From NCBI RefSeq assembly GCF_003113265.1, contig NZ_PUIV01000004.1, positions 62,001-126,000 on the forward strand: DNA of 64,000 bases, in the 5' to 3' direction. Source of the DNA: Methylosinus sporium. Its GTDB lineage: Bacteria; Pseudomonadota; Alphaproteobacteria; Rhizobiales; Beijerinckiaceae. Shown here piece by piece: positions 46,529 to 56,152 of this stretch (within the stretch, counting starts at the first letter, position 1; each line of letters begins with the position of its first letter). Below the pieces are notes generated by a model, which did no database searches, had not been told where the DNA came from, and saw nothing but the letters and a program-made list of their open reading frames with translations. Both the position numbers and the translations under genes were made by a program.

Positions 46529-48088
46529 TCATGCACGGTGAAGCGCGCCAAATCCAATTCTTTGCATGCCCGCCTCCAAGGCGGCCGTGACGACATGAAA
46601 GACCACGACAATGGCCGTCGTGCCGGCAATTTGCGAGACGAACATTCCATCGATCGCCAGACCGACCTTCATTCCGATCAGCGCGATCGGAAAGAACATC
46701 CATTTCTCACGTTGCAACACCCAGAGCGAGTAGCGTGACATCCACAAAAGGAAGAGTCCGAGCGGCGTCATCACCAAGGGAACGCCCATCCATCCGTAGT
46801 TCCAATAAGCCTCCGCGAACATGCCGGGCGACACAGAATTTTCTGCATATCGTCCCGAAGCCGCCATCGCGAAATCGCCACCCGCCTGAAGCAGCGGCTT
46901 TTCCGGCCAAATTACGCGCGGAACGAGCGAGACGAAAAGATTTTTGAAAGAATCGCCCGAATTGCCGCGATCATACATCACAATAGCGAAAGCGCCGGCG
47001 TTCACATAGCTGATGCGCATTAGCCCCTCGCCGGGTTCTTCGCTCGGGCTCCGCGTCCGAAACGGATCGAAATAGGATACCAAGATCTGGGCTCTCATCG
47101 CGATCGTCGCATTGGTCGCCATTCCCCCGGTGCGCAAATTGAATTCGTCTCGCGCGAATGCGATCATGGGCTGAAGCACCTCGAGCGCGATCGCGACCGC
47201 GATAAAGGCGCCGATCACGCGCTTCAATGTCAATCTTTGCGCCATGATTCCGACCAGAAGCATGAGCATTGGGAGCAGCACCTGCGTTTTACTGAGAAGC
47301 AGCACGCCTACCAACATCTCTATTGCGACCAGAACGCATACGATCGGAAAAAATGCACGGGCGTTCTGCAGACTCCAAATTGTCAACAGATTGAGCCCAA
47401 TGAGCGACATTTCCGCCATCGTCACGATCGAGCCGGGCACTTCACCCCACGCGACCCATCCGATCGACACCGGGAACACGAAAATGTATTTGAGCGCCGA
47501 CCCGATCACTAGGAACACCAGGCCATAGTTTCTCATCCGCCTCGCATTGGCCCCGGCGATGCTCGTCGTCGGCGCCGGCGTTTCGGAACGCGTCGCGAGG
47601 CTCTCCGCCACCCCAGCGACGACAAGGATAAAGAGCGTGGAACACGCCACCAGAAAATTGAGCTTGGCCACGTCTCGGTCGGTGAACAAATAGAACGACT
47701 CGAGTATGGCGCGGCGCTCTGGGCTGACGACCATATGCACGAGCGATCCCATGCCGAAATAGACGGCCGACGCCACGCGGAATGTAAAGAGTGGCGCGAA
47801 GATCGATCGCGCGTCGTCGAGCAGCATCCGGACGAGGCCGAAGCCCATGATCGCCGAGAAAGCGATCGGTCCGGCAATGTTGACCAGATCATCGCTGGCC
47901 TCGCCGACAATCTCGTCGGCGAGCCAATAGAAGGCGATGAGCGCCGACAGCGACCACAGCTCGACGCTCGTAGGAATGAACAGAGATCGCGAACGAGGAG
48001 TCGCGGCAGCTACGCTGAACATGCGTGGAGTCTCGACCGCGTGATCTTTGCGATCGGCCCTCAGCGCGTCGATATTCGGGTAGCTCAT
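46529..48088 (-). CDS. Wzy-like polymerase candidate, polytopic membrane protein
   Basis: A 519-aa membrane protein with about 12-13 helices, low similarity to anything I can name with certainty, and the layout of O-antigen polymerases. A long periplasmic loop (from FARDEFNLRTGGMATNATI to LVPRVIWPEKP) is followed by GDFAMAASGRY and by SPGMFAEAYWNYGWMGVPL, which recalls the Wzy pattern of an acidic/aromatic loop before the last helices. AAGGATAAC precedes the ATG at 48088. It lies between an acyltransferase and an amidotransferase gene, where a polymerase is expected. Confidence 0.7.
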   Translation of the reverse strand: MSYPNIDALRADRKDHAVETPRMFSVAAATPRSRSLFIPTSVELWSLSALIAFYWLADEIVGEASDDLVNIAGPIAFSAIMGFGLVRMLLDDARSIFAPLFTFRVASAVYFGMGSLVHMVVSPERRAILESFYLFTDRDVAKLNFLVACSTLFILVVAGVAESLATRSETPAPTTSIAGANARRMRNYGLVFLVIGSALKYIFVFPVSIGWVAWGEVPGSIVTMAEMSLIGLNLLTIWSLQNARAFFPIVCVLVAIEMLVGVLLLSKTQVLLPMLMLLVGIMAQRLTLKRVIGAFIAVAIALEVLQPMIAFARDEFNLRTGGMATNATIAMRAQILVSYFDPFRTRSPSEEPGEGLMRISYVNAGAFAIVMYDRGNSGDSFKNLFVSLVPRVIWPEKPLLQAGGDFAMAASGRYAENSVSPGMFAEAYWNYGWMGVPLVMTPLGLFLLWMSRYSLWVLQREKWMFFPIALIGMKVGLAIDGMFVSQIAGTTAIVVVFHVVTAALEAGMQRIGFGALHRA

Positions 48089-48111
48089 GTTATCCTTCGC
48101 TGTTTAATCGA

Positions 48112-49308
48112 CTATTCCACAACTTTTCTCACGAACGCGCGCCCATGCGCGTCCTCGTCGACAGACTTGGCCCAATTGTCGTAGATCTTCATTATTCTGG
48201 CGCGCAGCGGCCGCTCGACATATCTATAGACGAGCACGCTCACGCCGATGAGCATCGCGATATAGACCACCCAGCCGAAGATTGTCTCGTCCAGCCCACC
48301 AGCCTGCAACGCCGCCCGTAAGGGCGCATGGGCGAGGTAGATGGCGTAGCTCGCTTCGCCCAGCGACACGAATGCAGGGAAGCACAGAAACGTCCGCAAG
48401 CCGCCTCCGCATAATGCGACTGAAAGAATGAAGCAGCAATAGACAGGTATCAGCAGTCCATTATGTAGCGCGAGGTAACACGCTTCATAGGCATATAGGG
48501 CGAGCGGGACGAAGACCGCGAGGCTCACCATCAACCCAATATTGGCGTTCCTTCTACATTCTCGCTCCGACGACCGCCGAGCTCGGTGGAAATTCGCCAG
48601 CGCAATTCCGGCCACAAACTCGGGAAGCCGCAGTATGGGGTGCTGCTGAATAGCCATCTCCATATTTATCGGCGGAGATACGAGGACGGCGCATATGAGC
48701 GCCGAGGTAAAAATCGTGACGATCCATGCGCCCGCCATCACGCCCAACAGACCACTGGGCGAGCGGATCGCCGATATGGGCCCGACCAAAAATGGAAAAG
48801 CGATATAAAAGAACGCCTCGGTCGAAACGGTCCAGCTCGGACTGTTCAATCCTTGCAGAACTGTCAAAGGCAGCCATGTCTGGAGCAGAGTCGACTGGAA
48901 GCCGAAAGTGGCGAAAGTGGCCGCGGCGGCCGACACAAATCCGTATTTGGCCACACGCCAGCTCAACAGCCTCGGAAGATCGGCGAGAAGCGAGAGTAGA
49001 TAGACTGGATAGATCCGCGCGAACCGTGCTACCCAAAATCGTCGGATCGATCTCGGATTGTCGAACCATTGATAAGCCATGGTGAGGAGAAATCCAGACA
49101 GCACCATGAATAATCCGACCGTCACAAAGCCGTATTGGACCAATCCGCGAAGGACCGGAGCGCTGGACTCGTCGATTGGAAAGGTATGATAGATCACCAC
49201 CCAGAGCGCGGCCACGAACCGAAGAGACGTCATTGGCGCAATTTTGCTCGCCTTCTGCGCGCGAAGCGCAGAAGGAGCGAGCGAATTTCTCTCGATGGCG
49301 TTCGTCAT
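48112..49308 (-). CDS. Acyltransferase 3 family membrane protein
   Basis: A 398-aa protein of the acyltransferase 3 family, the second in this locus. It has MTSLRFVAALWVVIYHTFP near the start, VGLFMVLSGFLLTMAY, RFWVARFARIYPVYLL and a late ASYAIYLAHAPLR, with about ten helices. It would acylate a sugar residue on the inner membrane. The ribosome binding site before the ATG at 49308 is weak; an internal ATG at 49233 gives a protein starting MTSLRF. Confidence 0.88.
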   Translation of the reverse strand: MTNAIERNSLAPSALRAQKASKIAPMTSLRFVAALWVVIYHTFPIDESSAPVLRGLVQYGFVTVGLFMVLSGFLLTMAYQWFDNPRSIRRFWVARFARIYPVYLLSLLADLPRLLSWRVAKYGFVSAAAATFATFGFQSTLLQTWLPLTVLQGLNSPSWTVSTEAFFYIAFPFLVGPISAIRSPSGLLGVMAGAWIVTIFTSALICAVLVSPPINMEMAIQQHPILRLPEFVAGIALANFHRARRSSERECRRNANIGLMVSLAVFVPLALYAYEACYLALHNGLLIPVYCCFILSVALCGGGLRTFLCFPAFVSLGEASYAIYLAHAPLRAALQAGGLDETIFGWVVYIAMLIGVSVLVYRYVERPLRARIMKIYDNWAKSVDEDAHGRAFVRKVVE

Positions 49309-49405
49309 AGGAGCTACGCCTCTGTCGACAGGACCGTCGAAATTCTACGCCAGATTACGAACGATGGCAGGCTGCCGACGAGCGCTTTGAATACGTAGCG
49401 AACGC

Positions 49406-50482
49406 TCAGACTTGCACCAAGGAGTGGACTGTCGGCGCGTTCGCCGAAGATCGCAAGTTGCTGCGAATCGCCTCGATCATCTGCAGCGCGCGTTCATCGC
49501 TCGAATATCCAGAGGAGCGGCAGCGCGCCAGCGCGTGTCGCCCGATCGCTGCGCGCCTCTCGTCGTCATCCAGCATTTCGCGGGCTTTGGCGATCAGCTC
49601 GCTATTCGAGGAAAAGCCCTGATATTCGCTTCCGTCGACGAAATGAACGTCGTGCTCGTCTGTCTTCTCTGCGAGCATCGGTCGCCCCATCGCGGCGATT
49701 TCCATCGTCCGCTGCGTTATGCGGTCCCGGTTCAGCTTGCGAAGAAAGCAAAGCGCGATTTTGCCGTGGTGCAATGCGCGGGTGTATAGATGCGCGAACC
49801 GCGGCTCTCGCAAGGTCGCGCGGGAATGAAGGCGCCCGCTGCTCCATCGCGCGTGAGCGTCGCCATACACGACGACGCTGAAACCCGCCTCGGCGAGCGC
49901 ATTGATGCTGTCGCAACGCTCCTTCTCGAATGCGCCGGCGAACACCAAATCGAATCTCTCATAGTCCGGGCCGGCCTCCTGTGGCGAAACGGGACGATGA
50001 ATGTCCGCATCGAAGGCTTTGCCCATGAGCACGACATTGCGTACGCCGGCGGCCGCGAGCTCGGCGACATTGAACGTCTTCGTCGTGAAGAAGACATCCC
50101 AATCTGGAAGCGACGCCTTGAGAGTCCAGCTCAAATTGTGGCGGCCCATGACATCGTCCGGCGTGTAATAGGCGAGGCAGCGGACGCCGAGCCTGCGCAG
50201 AGTCGCGAGCGTGTCGCGCCTGATGACTTTGCTGTTATCCACCACGACCACCTCGGGCCGCTCGCGCGAAGCGGCCGCGACGAGAGATTCGTTCAGACGG
50301 AGGTCGTCGATCGGCCATCGAAGCTTCCAGCGCAAGCGGTTGTAGAGGCTGATCCGACGCCCGACCACGCCCGTGCCTGTGGCCAGCCCGATGAGCTCGA
50401 CTCCGGGGATGCGGCCGAACGCCTCTGCGCGTTGAAGAGACGTCGCGCCGAGCATGAGTTCTCCGAGGTAGAGCAGCTTCAC
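49406..50482 (-). CDS. CgeB-like glycosyltransferase
   Basis: A 358-aa GT-B glycosyltransferase. It begins MKLLYLGELMLGATSLQRAE, then VVVVDNSKVIRRDTL, and its C-terminal part has DLVFAGAFEKERCDSINAL and TQRTMEIAAMGRPMLAEKTDEH, the CgeB/glyco_trans_1_2 signature. The start is GTG at 50482 in a GTGA overlap with the third amidotransferase gene. Distinct from the plus-strand CgeB-like gene at 35463, which has a longer N terminus. Confidence 0.82.
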   Translation of the reverse strand: MKLLYLGELMLGATSLQRAEAFGRIPGVELIGLATGTGVVGRRISLYNRLRWKLRWPIDDLRLNESLVAAASRERPEVVVVDNSKVIRRDTLATLRRLGVRCLAYYTPDDVMGRHNLSWTLKASLPDWDVFFTTKTFNVAELAAAGVRNVVLMGKAFDADIHRPVSPQEAGPDYERFDLVFAGAFEKERCDSINALAEAGFSVVVYGDAHARWSSGRLHSRATLREPRFAHLYTRALHHGKIALCFLRKLNRDRITQRTMEIAAMGRPMLAEKTDEHDVHFVDGSEYQGFSSNSELIAKAREMLDDDERRAAIGRHALARCRSSGYSSDERALQMIEAIRSNLRSSANAPTVHSLVQV

Positions 50483-52404
50483 ATGAATGCCCTCGCTCTC
50501 GAGGAATCGGCGGCGATCACGAGCGGCGGCTGTCTGTCCGCGACCACATCACAATCGACAGAGAATGCACGCGTCCAAATTGTGGCGACGAGCGCACGCC
50601 ACACGCGGCCGACATCCGCGGGGCCCGCGGCGCGATGTCGTAGCGCCTCGCAGCGCGACGATATCCAATCTGTATCGAAGAGCTCCGACGCTCTCGCCTC
50701 CTCTCCGCAGACGAGCTCCTGCACCCATTCGATTTCGGCGGCCATCAATTCCGTCAGCGGGGTATGAAAGCCGATCTTGTCATTCCGCGAACGGACGATA
50801 TCGGGCAATAGATCACCACACGCGTGGCGTAGCAAATTCTTTCGTCGACCATGATCCAGGAAGGCCTGCGGCTCGAAGCCAGCGACCACATCGGCGAGGC
50901 GATGGTCCAGAAAAGGCATACGCCCCTCGATCGAATGACGCATACAGTTACGATCGTCGTAGTGCACCAGATGAGGCAACGCCAGCTTCTCGATGTTTTC
51001 GAGCCAGACGCCGTCGAGATGGCTGAGCGCCGCGAGATGCGGTGAAAGATCCCATGCCGCTTCTCGCAGCGCGGGACTGAGCCAATGATACGCGTTCAGT
51101 TTGCTTCGTCGTCTCATGCTGCGTTCGAGCGTTGGCCAAATCGCCGACGCGCCTATGCGGATCAGCGCGCCGCTTCCCATGCCGAGGCTCGTCATTTCGC
51201 GCAGCGCCCAGTACCGCCGACCGCCGCGCAATTCGGACGCGACGACAGCGGGCGAAAAGTGCGGATAGCCGAGCAGCAGCTCGTCGCCGCCTTGTCCGCC
51301 GAGCAAAACCGTTATCCCGGACTTCCGAACCGCGCGCGTGATGAGATCATGCGCGATGATCGAAGGATCGCCGAACGGTTCTTCCTGCGCAACGACGACC
51401 GCCTCCGTCAGAATCGAGAGCGACATGGTCTCGACAGCGAGGGCCTCGATCTCGAGCCGGTCGCCCCATAGCTCGCCCACCGCCGCAACGTAGCTGCTCT
51501 CGTCGTAAGCCGTTCCTCTCGCCTGAGCGGTGAACGCTCGGATCCGGCCATTCGACTTCGACAACGCCATCGCGCCGACCACGGCGCTCGAATCCAGGCC
51601 CCCGGAAAGAGTCGCAGCGATGGGAACGTCGGCGACCATCTGCGAGCCGACCGCTTCCAGAAATGCCTCTCGGAATTGGCGGGCGGCATAATCGTCGAGC
51701 GGCCTCTGGTCCTGCTTTCGGCAAACGGGGAAGCGCCAATATCGTCGCGGCTCGATCTCGCTTCGACAATTGTCGATCCATGCCCAATGTCCCGGCGGAA
51801 AAGATCGGATATCGCGGAAAAATGTTCGCTCGCCGAGATGCCCATAGCTGCCGACGGCGAGGAATTCGGCCATGGCGGGCGCGTAGAGCTTCGGCCTCTC
51901 GCCAGCGTCGATCAGTGGCGCGATTTCGCTCGCGAAGCGTAGCGACCCATCGTCGCACTTGCGCCAATACAGCGGCTTTTGGCCATATCGATCACGCGAC
52001 AGCAGAAGCCGCCGATCGACCGCATCCCAGAGGGCCAGCGCCCACATTCCCACCATTCGCTCGAGCGCCGCCGGTCCCTCCTGCGCGAGCGCCGCGAGAA
52101 CGGTTTCCGTGTCGCAGCGCGAGCTGAATTGCCAGCGGTTCGACAATCGAGGGCGCAAATCCTCGTGATTATAGACTTCACCATTGTAGATGAGCGTGTA
52201 GCGTCCATCTGGAGACGTCATCGGTTGATGACCCGCCGCTGTCAGATCGACAATCGATAGGCGACGAAAACCCAAAACGACTCCGTCTGCAGCGAAAACA
52301 CCTTCGTCATCGAGCCCACGATGCTGCAGGAGCCGACCGCCCCGCTCCGCGAATTGCCGGCCGCTCGCTGCATCGGCGCCCAAATACCCGACGATCCCAC
52401 ACAT
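50479..52404 (-). CDS. Asparagine-synthase-like amidotransferase 3
   Basis: A 641-aa AsnB-type protein starting MCGIVGYLGAD, so Cys2 is preserved. It contains LQHRGLDDEGVF in place of the usual HRGPDG, then YNGEVYNHEDL, ATLSGGLDSSAVVGAM and LLGGQGGDELLLGY. The HRGLD substitution in the glutaminase domain is a visible difference from the other two copies. It overlaps the CgeB-like gene downstream and follows a gap of 155 bp from the upstream glycosyltransferase. Confidence 0.88.
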   Translation of the reverse strand: MCGIVGYLGADAASGRQFAERGGRLLQHRGLDDEGVFAADGVVLGFRRLSIVDLTAAGHQPMTSPDGRYTLIYNGEVYNHEDLRPRLSNRWQFSSRCDTETVLAALAQEGPAALERMVGMWALALWDAVDRRLLLSRDRYGQKPLYWRKCDDGSLRFASEIAPLIDAGERPKLYAPAMAEFLAVGSYGHLGERTFFRDIRSFPPGHWAWIDNCRSEIEPRRYWRFPVCRKQDQRPLDDYAARQFREAFLEAVGSQMVADVPIAATLSGGLDSSAVVGAMALSKSNGRIRAFTAQARGTAYDESSYVAAVGELWGDRLEIEALAVETMSLSILTEAVVVAQEEPFGDPSIIAHDLITRAVRKSGITVLLGGQGGDELLLGYPHFSPAVVASELRGGRRYWALREMTSLGMGSGALIRIGASAIWPTLERSMRRRSKLNAYHWLSPALREAAWDLSPHLAALSHLDGVWLENIEKLALPHLVHYDDRNCMRHSIEGRMPFLDHRLADVVAGFEPQAFLDHGRRKNLLRHACGDLLPDIVRSRNDKIGFHTPLTELMAAEIEWVQELVCGEEARASELFDTDWISSRCEALRHRAAGPADVGRVWRALVATIWTRAFSVDCDVVADRQPPLVIAADSSRARAFM

Positions 52405-52559
52405 GAGCTTCTCTCATTCTCTAAGAAGTTGCGAGAGCCGACACAGCCGGCGCCGCGTCGTCGCCATGATCCGCATTGCAACCCGAGGCAGCGAACTGGC
52501 GAGAGTGACCGAGTGTCTTCGAGAGCGCAGCGCCTATCGCGCCGCCATCGATGTCATCG

Positions 52560-53798
52560 TCAACGCATATGGCCGAGAGCCGAATGGAGCATTGCACGAT
52601 TGGCCGCCACAGAGTCGCTCTCAAGGATCGATCGCTCCCCCAGCTCGCGCGCAGCCGCCCTCATCGCCGCGGCTTTCTCCGGGCTCATCGCAGCGAATGC
52701 TTCGATCGCTTCCGCGAAGCGTTCTGGCGCATCGAGCGAAAGACTCCAGCCGGCCCCTTTCAGTTCGAGAGACTGAAATGGCGTCCGATCGCTGATGAGA
52801 ACAGGCACACCCGCGAGGAGAGCGTCGAGAATGGCATGGCCGAAATTTTCGCCCCGCGTCGGCAGAAAAAACAGGTCACAATCGCCGAGCGCTTGTGGAA
52901 CGAGTTCGTTACGGATTTCGCCTTTGAACGCGACCGAGATCTGTCCCGGCAAATCGGCGGCGATCGCCAGGCACTCTTGGAGATAGTCGCCGTCTTGCAC
53001 GGGACCGAAAATGTCGAAAGACACGGGCCTCTCGACACTCCTCAATACACGAAGCGCATAGTCGAGATTTTTGACGCGCGCGACTCGGCCGAGAAACGCC
53101 AGGCGAAGCATCCCTTCGCGCTTGGCAACCGTCCGAATCGCTGGCGCAGGCGTTGGTCGCCGCACATTCGGCGCGACGAAAATTCCTCTCCCATGCGGAA
53201 AGGCGCGGGCGATGTCCTCGGCCTCACATGGTCCGGTCGCATGGAGCCACACGTCTTCGAGAAGGCCGAGCCGTCGAGCGAGCGCGAGGTAGCAATGCTT
53301 GCGGCCGGAATTGAGCGCAAGTGCGCCTCGGGAGAATTCGCCACGCGGTGAGAGAATCGTCGGACGCTGGGGAACACGACCGAAGCGACGAAGCGTCAGC
53401 GCCGGAATGGTAAAGTCTCGATCAAAAAATCCATTCATCATCAGGACGTCGTAACTCGTCGTCCGCAAAATCTCCGCGAGGCCGGCCGCGCCGAATACGG
53501 AGACGGGGCAATATCGCACCTTCGCGAACTCTCGCTCGAACCACACCCCGACGGGAGCAACGGCTAGCGTCGAGCCGAATGGCCTATCGCGAGCCACCGC
53601 CTTGAATACGAATTCGTCGCCGAGACTTCGGCAGAGCTCCAGAAAGCTCTGATTTGGGCCTGTCGCGTCATTTCCCGGCCACAGCACTTCGAGCAGCGCC
53701 AAGACGACCGGCCGCGTTTTCTCGACGCCGCGAGGCGAAGCCTCGATCTTCATCGCTGCGGTTTGTGGCGCCGAAGCGCCCGCACGATGCCGCATCAT
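52560..53798 (-). CDS. Glycosyltransferase family 4
   Basis: A 412-aa GT-B enzyme. The nucleotide-sugar half holds MLRLAFLGRVARVKNLDYALR, VSFDIFGPVQDGDYLQEC, and the conserved FFLPTRGENFGHAILDALLAGVPVL pattern with its EX7E-type glutamates. The N-terminal half includes RPTILSPRGEFSRGAL. The ATG at 53798 overlaps the stop of the GMC oxidoreductase gene (ATGA). A second ATG follows at once. Confidence 0.88.
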   Translation of the reverse strand: MMRHRAGASAPQTAAMKIEASPRGVEKTRPVVLALLEVLWPGNDATGPNQSFLELCRSLGDEFVFKAVARDRPFGSTLAVAPVGVWFEREFAKVRYCPVSVFGAAGLAEILRTTSYDVLMMNGFFDRDFTIPALTLRRFGRVPQRPTILSPRGEFSRGALALNSGRKHCYLALARRLGLLEDVWLHATGPCEAEDIARAFPHGRGIFVAPNVRRPTPAPAIRTVAKREGMLRLAFLGRVARVKNLDYALRVLRSVERPVSFDIFGPVQDGDYLQECLAIAADLPGQISVAFKGEIRNELVPQALGDCDLFFLPTRGENFGHAILDALLAGVPVLISDRTPFQSLELKGAGWSLSLDAPERFAEAIEAFAAMSPEKAAAMRAAARELGERSILESDSVAANRAMLHSALGHMR

Positions 53799-55339
53799 GA
53801 AGGAATCCCTCGGCGGGGCTGGTCTGCTCGCGATCGGCGCTCGCATTTCGGCATTCGACCGAGTTCGAAGCATAGATCGTCGACACACCGATGCGCGAGC
53901 GCCATCAGCGACATCGTCGGATTAGCGAGGCCTGGGCGCTGGAAGACAGCGCTAGAAATCACATAGACATTTTCGGCGCCGATCAAACGAAGCCGATCAT
54001 CGATCACTTCTCCGAGCACGAGCCCTCCGCCGAGATGGTAAGCGTCAGTGGCCTCCCGACGAAGATGATCGAGCCGCCCCTCGAATGTCGAAATGTCTCC
54101 GAGCGGCTTTATCTGCACGCGGTATTTCTCGGCGAGCTCGAGGAGCACGGCCATCGCCCTCTCGTACAATCGTTCGAACGCGACTTCGTCATCCCGGCGG
54201 ACATCCCAGCTCATGACGACATCGCCGAATTCGTCGAATTCGACTTTGTTGTCGCCGCAACACGTCGACTCGACGTCGAGGGTCGCGATGACGGGAACAT
54301 TTCTGCTCACATGAAGCCGGCTATTGACGAAGCGTACATAGCCTATCCGACAGAGTTCGAATATGTGAGGAGAAGCCTTTGTCATAGCCCACAGGATTTC
54401 GATCGAGCCGGCCCGCTGCTGGCGCAGAGCGAGAATGCGCTTGATCTGGCGGTAGAGCGGCGAATCGTCGAACCGAAACTGAAAATGCAGAACGCCGCGC
54501 ATAGAATCGTCGGCGCTCTCGAGCTCGAGCCGCTTCCCCACGATGCAATTCCCACGGAAAGTCGGAAACAGGAACTCCTGGAACGCTCGGCTTTCGCCGA
54601 TCGCCACTTCGCCGATCGGCATTGAAATATGATCATGGACATTCGCGCCTATCGAATGCATCCGACTCGAATGCAATGCGGAGCCAAGGCGTCGAACGAG
54701 CAATAGGGTGTCGATCGTTCCCGCGCAGAGGAAAAGCCCGTCGCACAAGACGTCGATCCGCTTTCCGCGAGAAAGAACGCCCAATCTACGGCGTGGGCCG
54801 CCCTGATCGAAATGCATGATTTCGGAATCGCATATGATGGTGCATGACTTTGTTCCGCGCAGAAATTCGAGTGCGCTCGCCGCGAGATTTCGAACTCGAC
54901 CCGGAAGAACGACGGTCTCGGATAGCCAACAATCTTCAATGGCGCCATCCGAAACAAAAACTCGATCGTTCCGAGGCGACTCTTCGAGGCCGACATCGGC
55001 TTCCACCGCATCGAAATACGGCGCCAGATCTTCCGATGTCGAATTTCCCGACGGCGCCATTCCCAAGACAGCGCGAAGCGTCGTATTCCGCGGTCGGACA
55101 AGTCCTCCCCCCCAGTAATGACCATTTCCGCCGAGCACATGATTGCGTGCGTTATAGACGCCATCGTGTCGCCGTGCGGAACAACGCACATTCGGGCGAG
55201 CTTCGAGTTGATCCGCGAGAGCAGCCGGCCCTTTCTCGATCAACGCGACACGCATTCCACGCCTTACGAGCAGTTTGGCGACGAGCGTGCCCACCAGGCC
55301 GCCGCCAATGATCGTCGCATCGACGTCGAGTATGCTCAC
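53795..55339 (-). CDS. GMC-type FAD-dependent oxidoreductase
   Basis: A 514-aa flavoprotein of the glucose-methanol-choline family. FAD is bound by GGGLVG (residues 12-17) followed by ALIEKG. NHVLGGNGHYWGGG is the GMC signature 1 region, and the C-terminal GMC_oxred_C part has AYHLGGG (candidate catalytic His) and RPGLANPTMSLMALAHR. There is no export signal, so it acts in the cytoplasm. GTG at 55339 is taken as start because it overlaps the aldo/keto reductase stop (GTGA) and directly precedes the FAD-binding strand. Substrate is probably a sugar or sugar nucleotide, given the neighbours. Confidence 0.85.
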   Translation of the reverse strand: MSILDVDATIIGGGLVGTLVAKLLVRRGMRVALIEKGPAALADQLEARPNVRCSARRHDGVYNARNHVLGGNGHYWGGGLVRPRNTTLRAVLGMAPSGNSTSEDLAPYFDAVEADVGLEESPRNDRVFVSDGAIEDCWLSETVVLPGRVRNLAASALEFLRGTKSCTIICDSEIMHFDQGGPRRRLGVLSRGKRIDVLCDGLFLCAGTIDTLLLVRRLGSALHSSRMHSIGANVHDHISMPIGEVAIGESRAFQEFLFPTFRGNCIVGKRLELESADDSMRGVLHFQFRFDDSPLYRQIKRILALRQQRAGSIEILWAMTKASPHIFELCRIGYVRFVNSRLHVSRNVPVIATLDVESTCCGDNKVEFDEFGDVVMSWDVRRDDEVAFERLYERAMAVLLELAEKYRVQIKPLGDISTFEGRLDHLRREATDAYHLGGGLVLGEVIDDRLRLIGAENVYVISSAVFQRPGLANPTMSLMALAHRCVDDLCFELGRMPKCERRSRADQPRRGIPS

Positions 55340-56136
55340 GGGAACAGACCCTTCCAGCTGTTCAAGGTCTTGCGCGAGGTCGACGCAAGAATGATCTCGA
55401 GTCTCGGGCGCTCGACGCGTAAAGACGACACGAAGTCGACGAAGCCCCGACCCCGGCTCGGCGCCCGATTCGAGAACTCCCGATACGCTCCGTAAGCCAC
55501 GGTCGCCGCACCCTCGATCGGCAGATCGGCAATGTCCCATATAGGCGCTTGGACCACATCGAAAGGTATGGAATCGAGGACATTTCTTATCGATCGAGAT
55601 GTTCCACAGACCCCGAACGATCGAATCTTTCCCTCGACCTTCAAGCGCTCCGCGAGATCGATCAATTCAACGGAAATGCGCAATGGCAGAGGCTCCAGCG
55701 GCTCATGCATCATCAGACGATCCACGTAATCGCAGCGCAGCCGGCGCAACGATCCATGCAGGCTTTCGAGCAGCGCGGACGCGGAAAAGCAACGCCGCTC
55801 ATATTCGGAGCCGTAGCTGCGCGACAAATATTTTCTCTTCGCCCGCATCAAAAAAAACATCGCCCTCATGCGTTCGCCATAGAGCTCGACGGGGATGCCG
55901 AATTTTGTCGTGAGCTCGACCTCCGATCGTCGCCGGCCGAATGCGTATCCGAGCTCGAGCTCGTTCAGGCCATTGCCGTAGGCCGGCGCGGCGTCGAACG
56001 CCCGAAAGCCGAGCTCGAACGCCTGATCGAGCAGCCTCTGCCTGCCGGCGCTCGAAAAGATCCGATGAAGGCTTCCCGCGCCGAACACGAAATCATTCCG
56101 CGGCGAGCGCTCGGCGCCGGGCGTGAACGCCGTCAT
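55336..56136 (-). CDS. Aldo/keto reductase
   Basis: A 266-aa NAD(P)H-dependent reductase with the full catalytic tetrad: Asp48 and Tyr53 (AFDAAPAYGNG), Lys78 (TTKFG) and His144 (MMHEPLE). It is shorter than the usual 300-320 aa, with a reduced C-terminal cofactor-loop region. The stop is shared in a GTGA overlap with the GMC oxidoreductase gene, which suggests paired oxidation and reduction of one sugar. It starts 16 bp after the methyltransferase gene. Confidence 0.87.
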   Translation of the reverse strand: MTAFTPGAERSPRNDFVFGAGSLHRIFSSAGRQRLLDQAFELGFRAFDAAPAYGNGLNELELGYAFGRRRSEVELTTKFGIPVELYGERMRAMFFLMRAKRKYLSRSYGSEYERRCFSASALLESLHGSLRRLRCDYVDRLMMHEPLEPLPLRISVELIDLAERLKVEGKIRSFGVCGTSRSIRNVLDSIPFDVVQAPIWDIADLPIEGAATVAYGAYREFSNRAPSRGRGFVDFVSSLRVERPRLEIILASTSRKTLNSWKGLFP

Positions 56137-56152
56137 ATCGAGCGTCGCCGAT

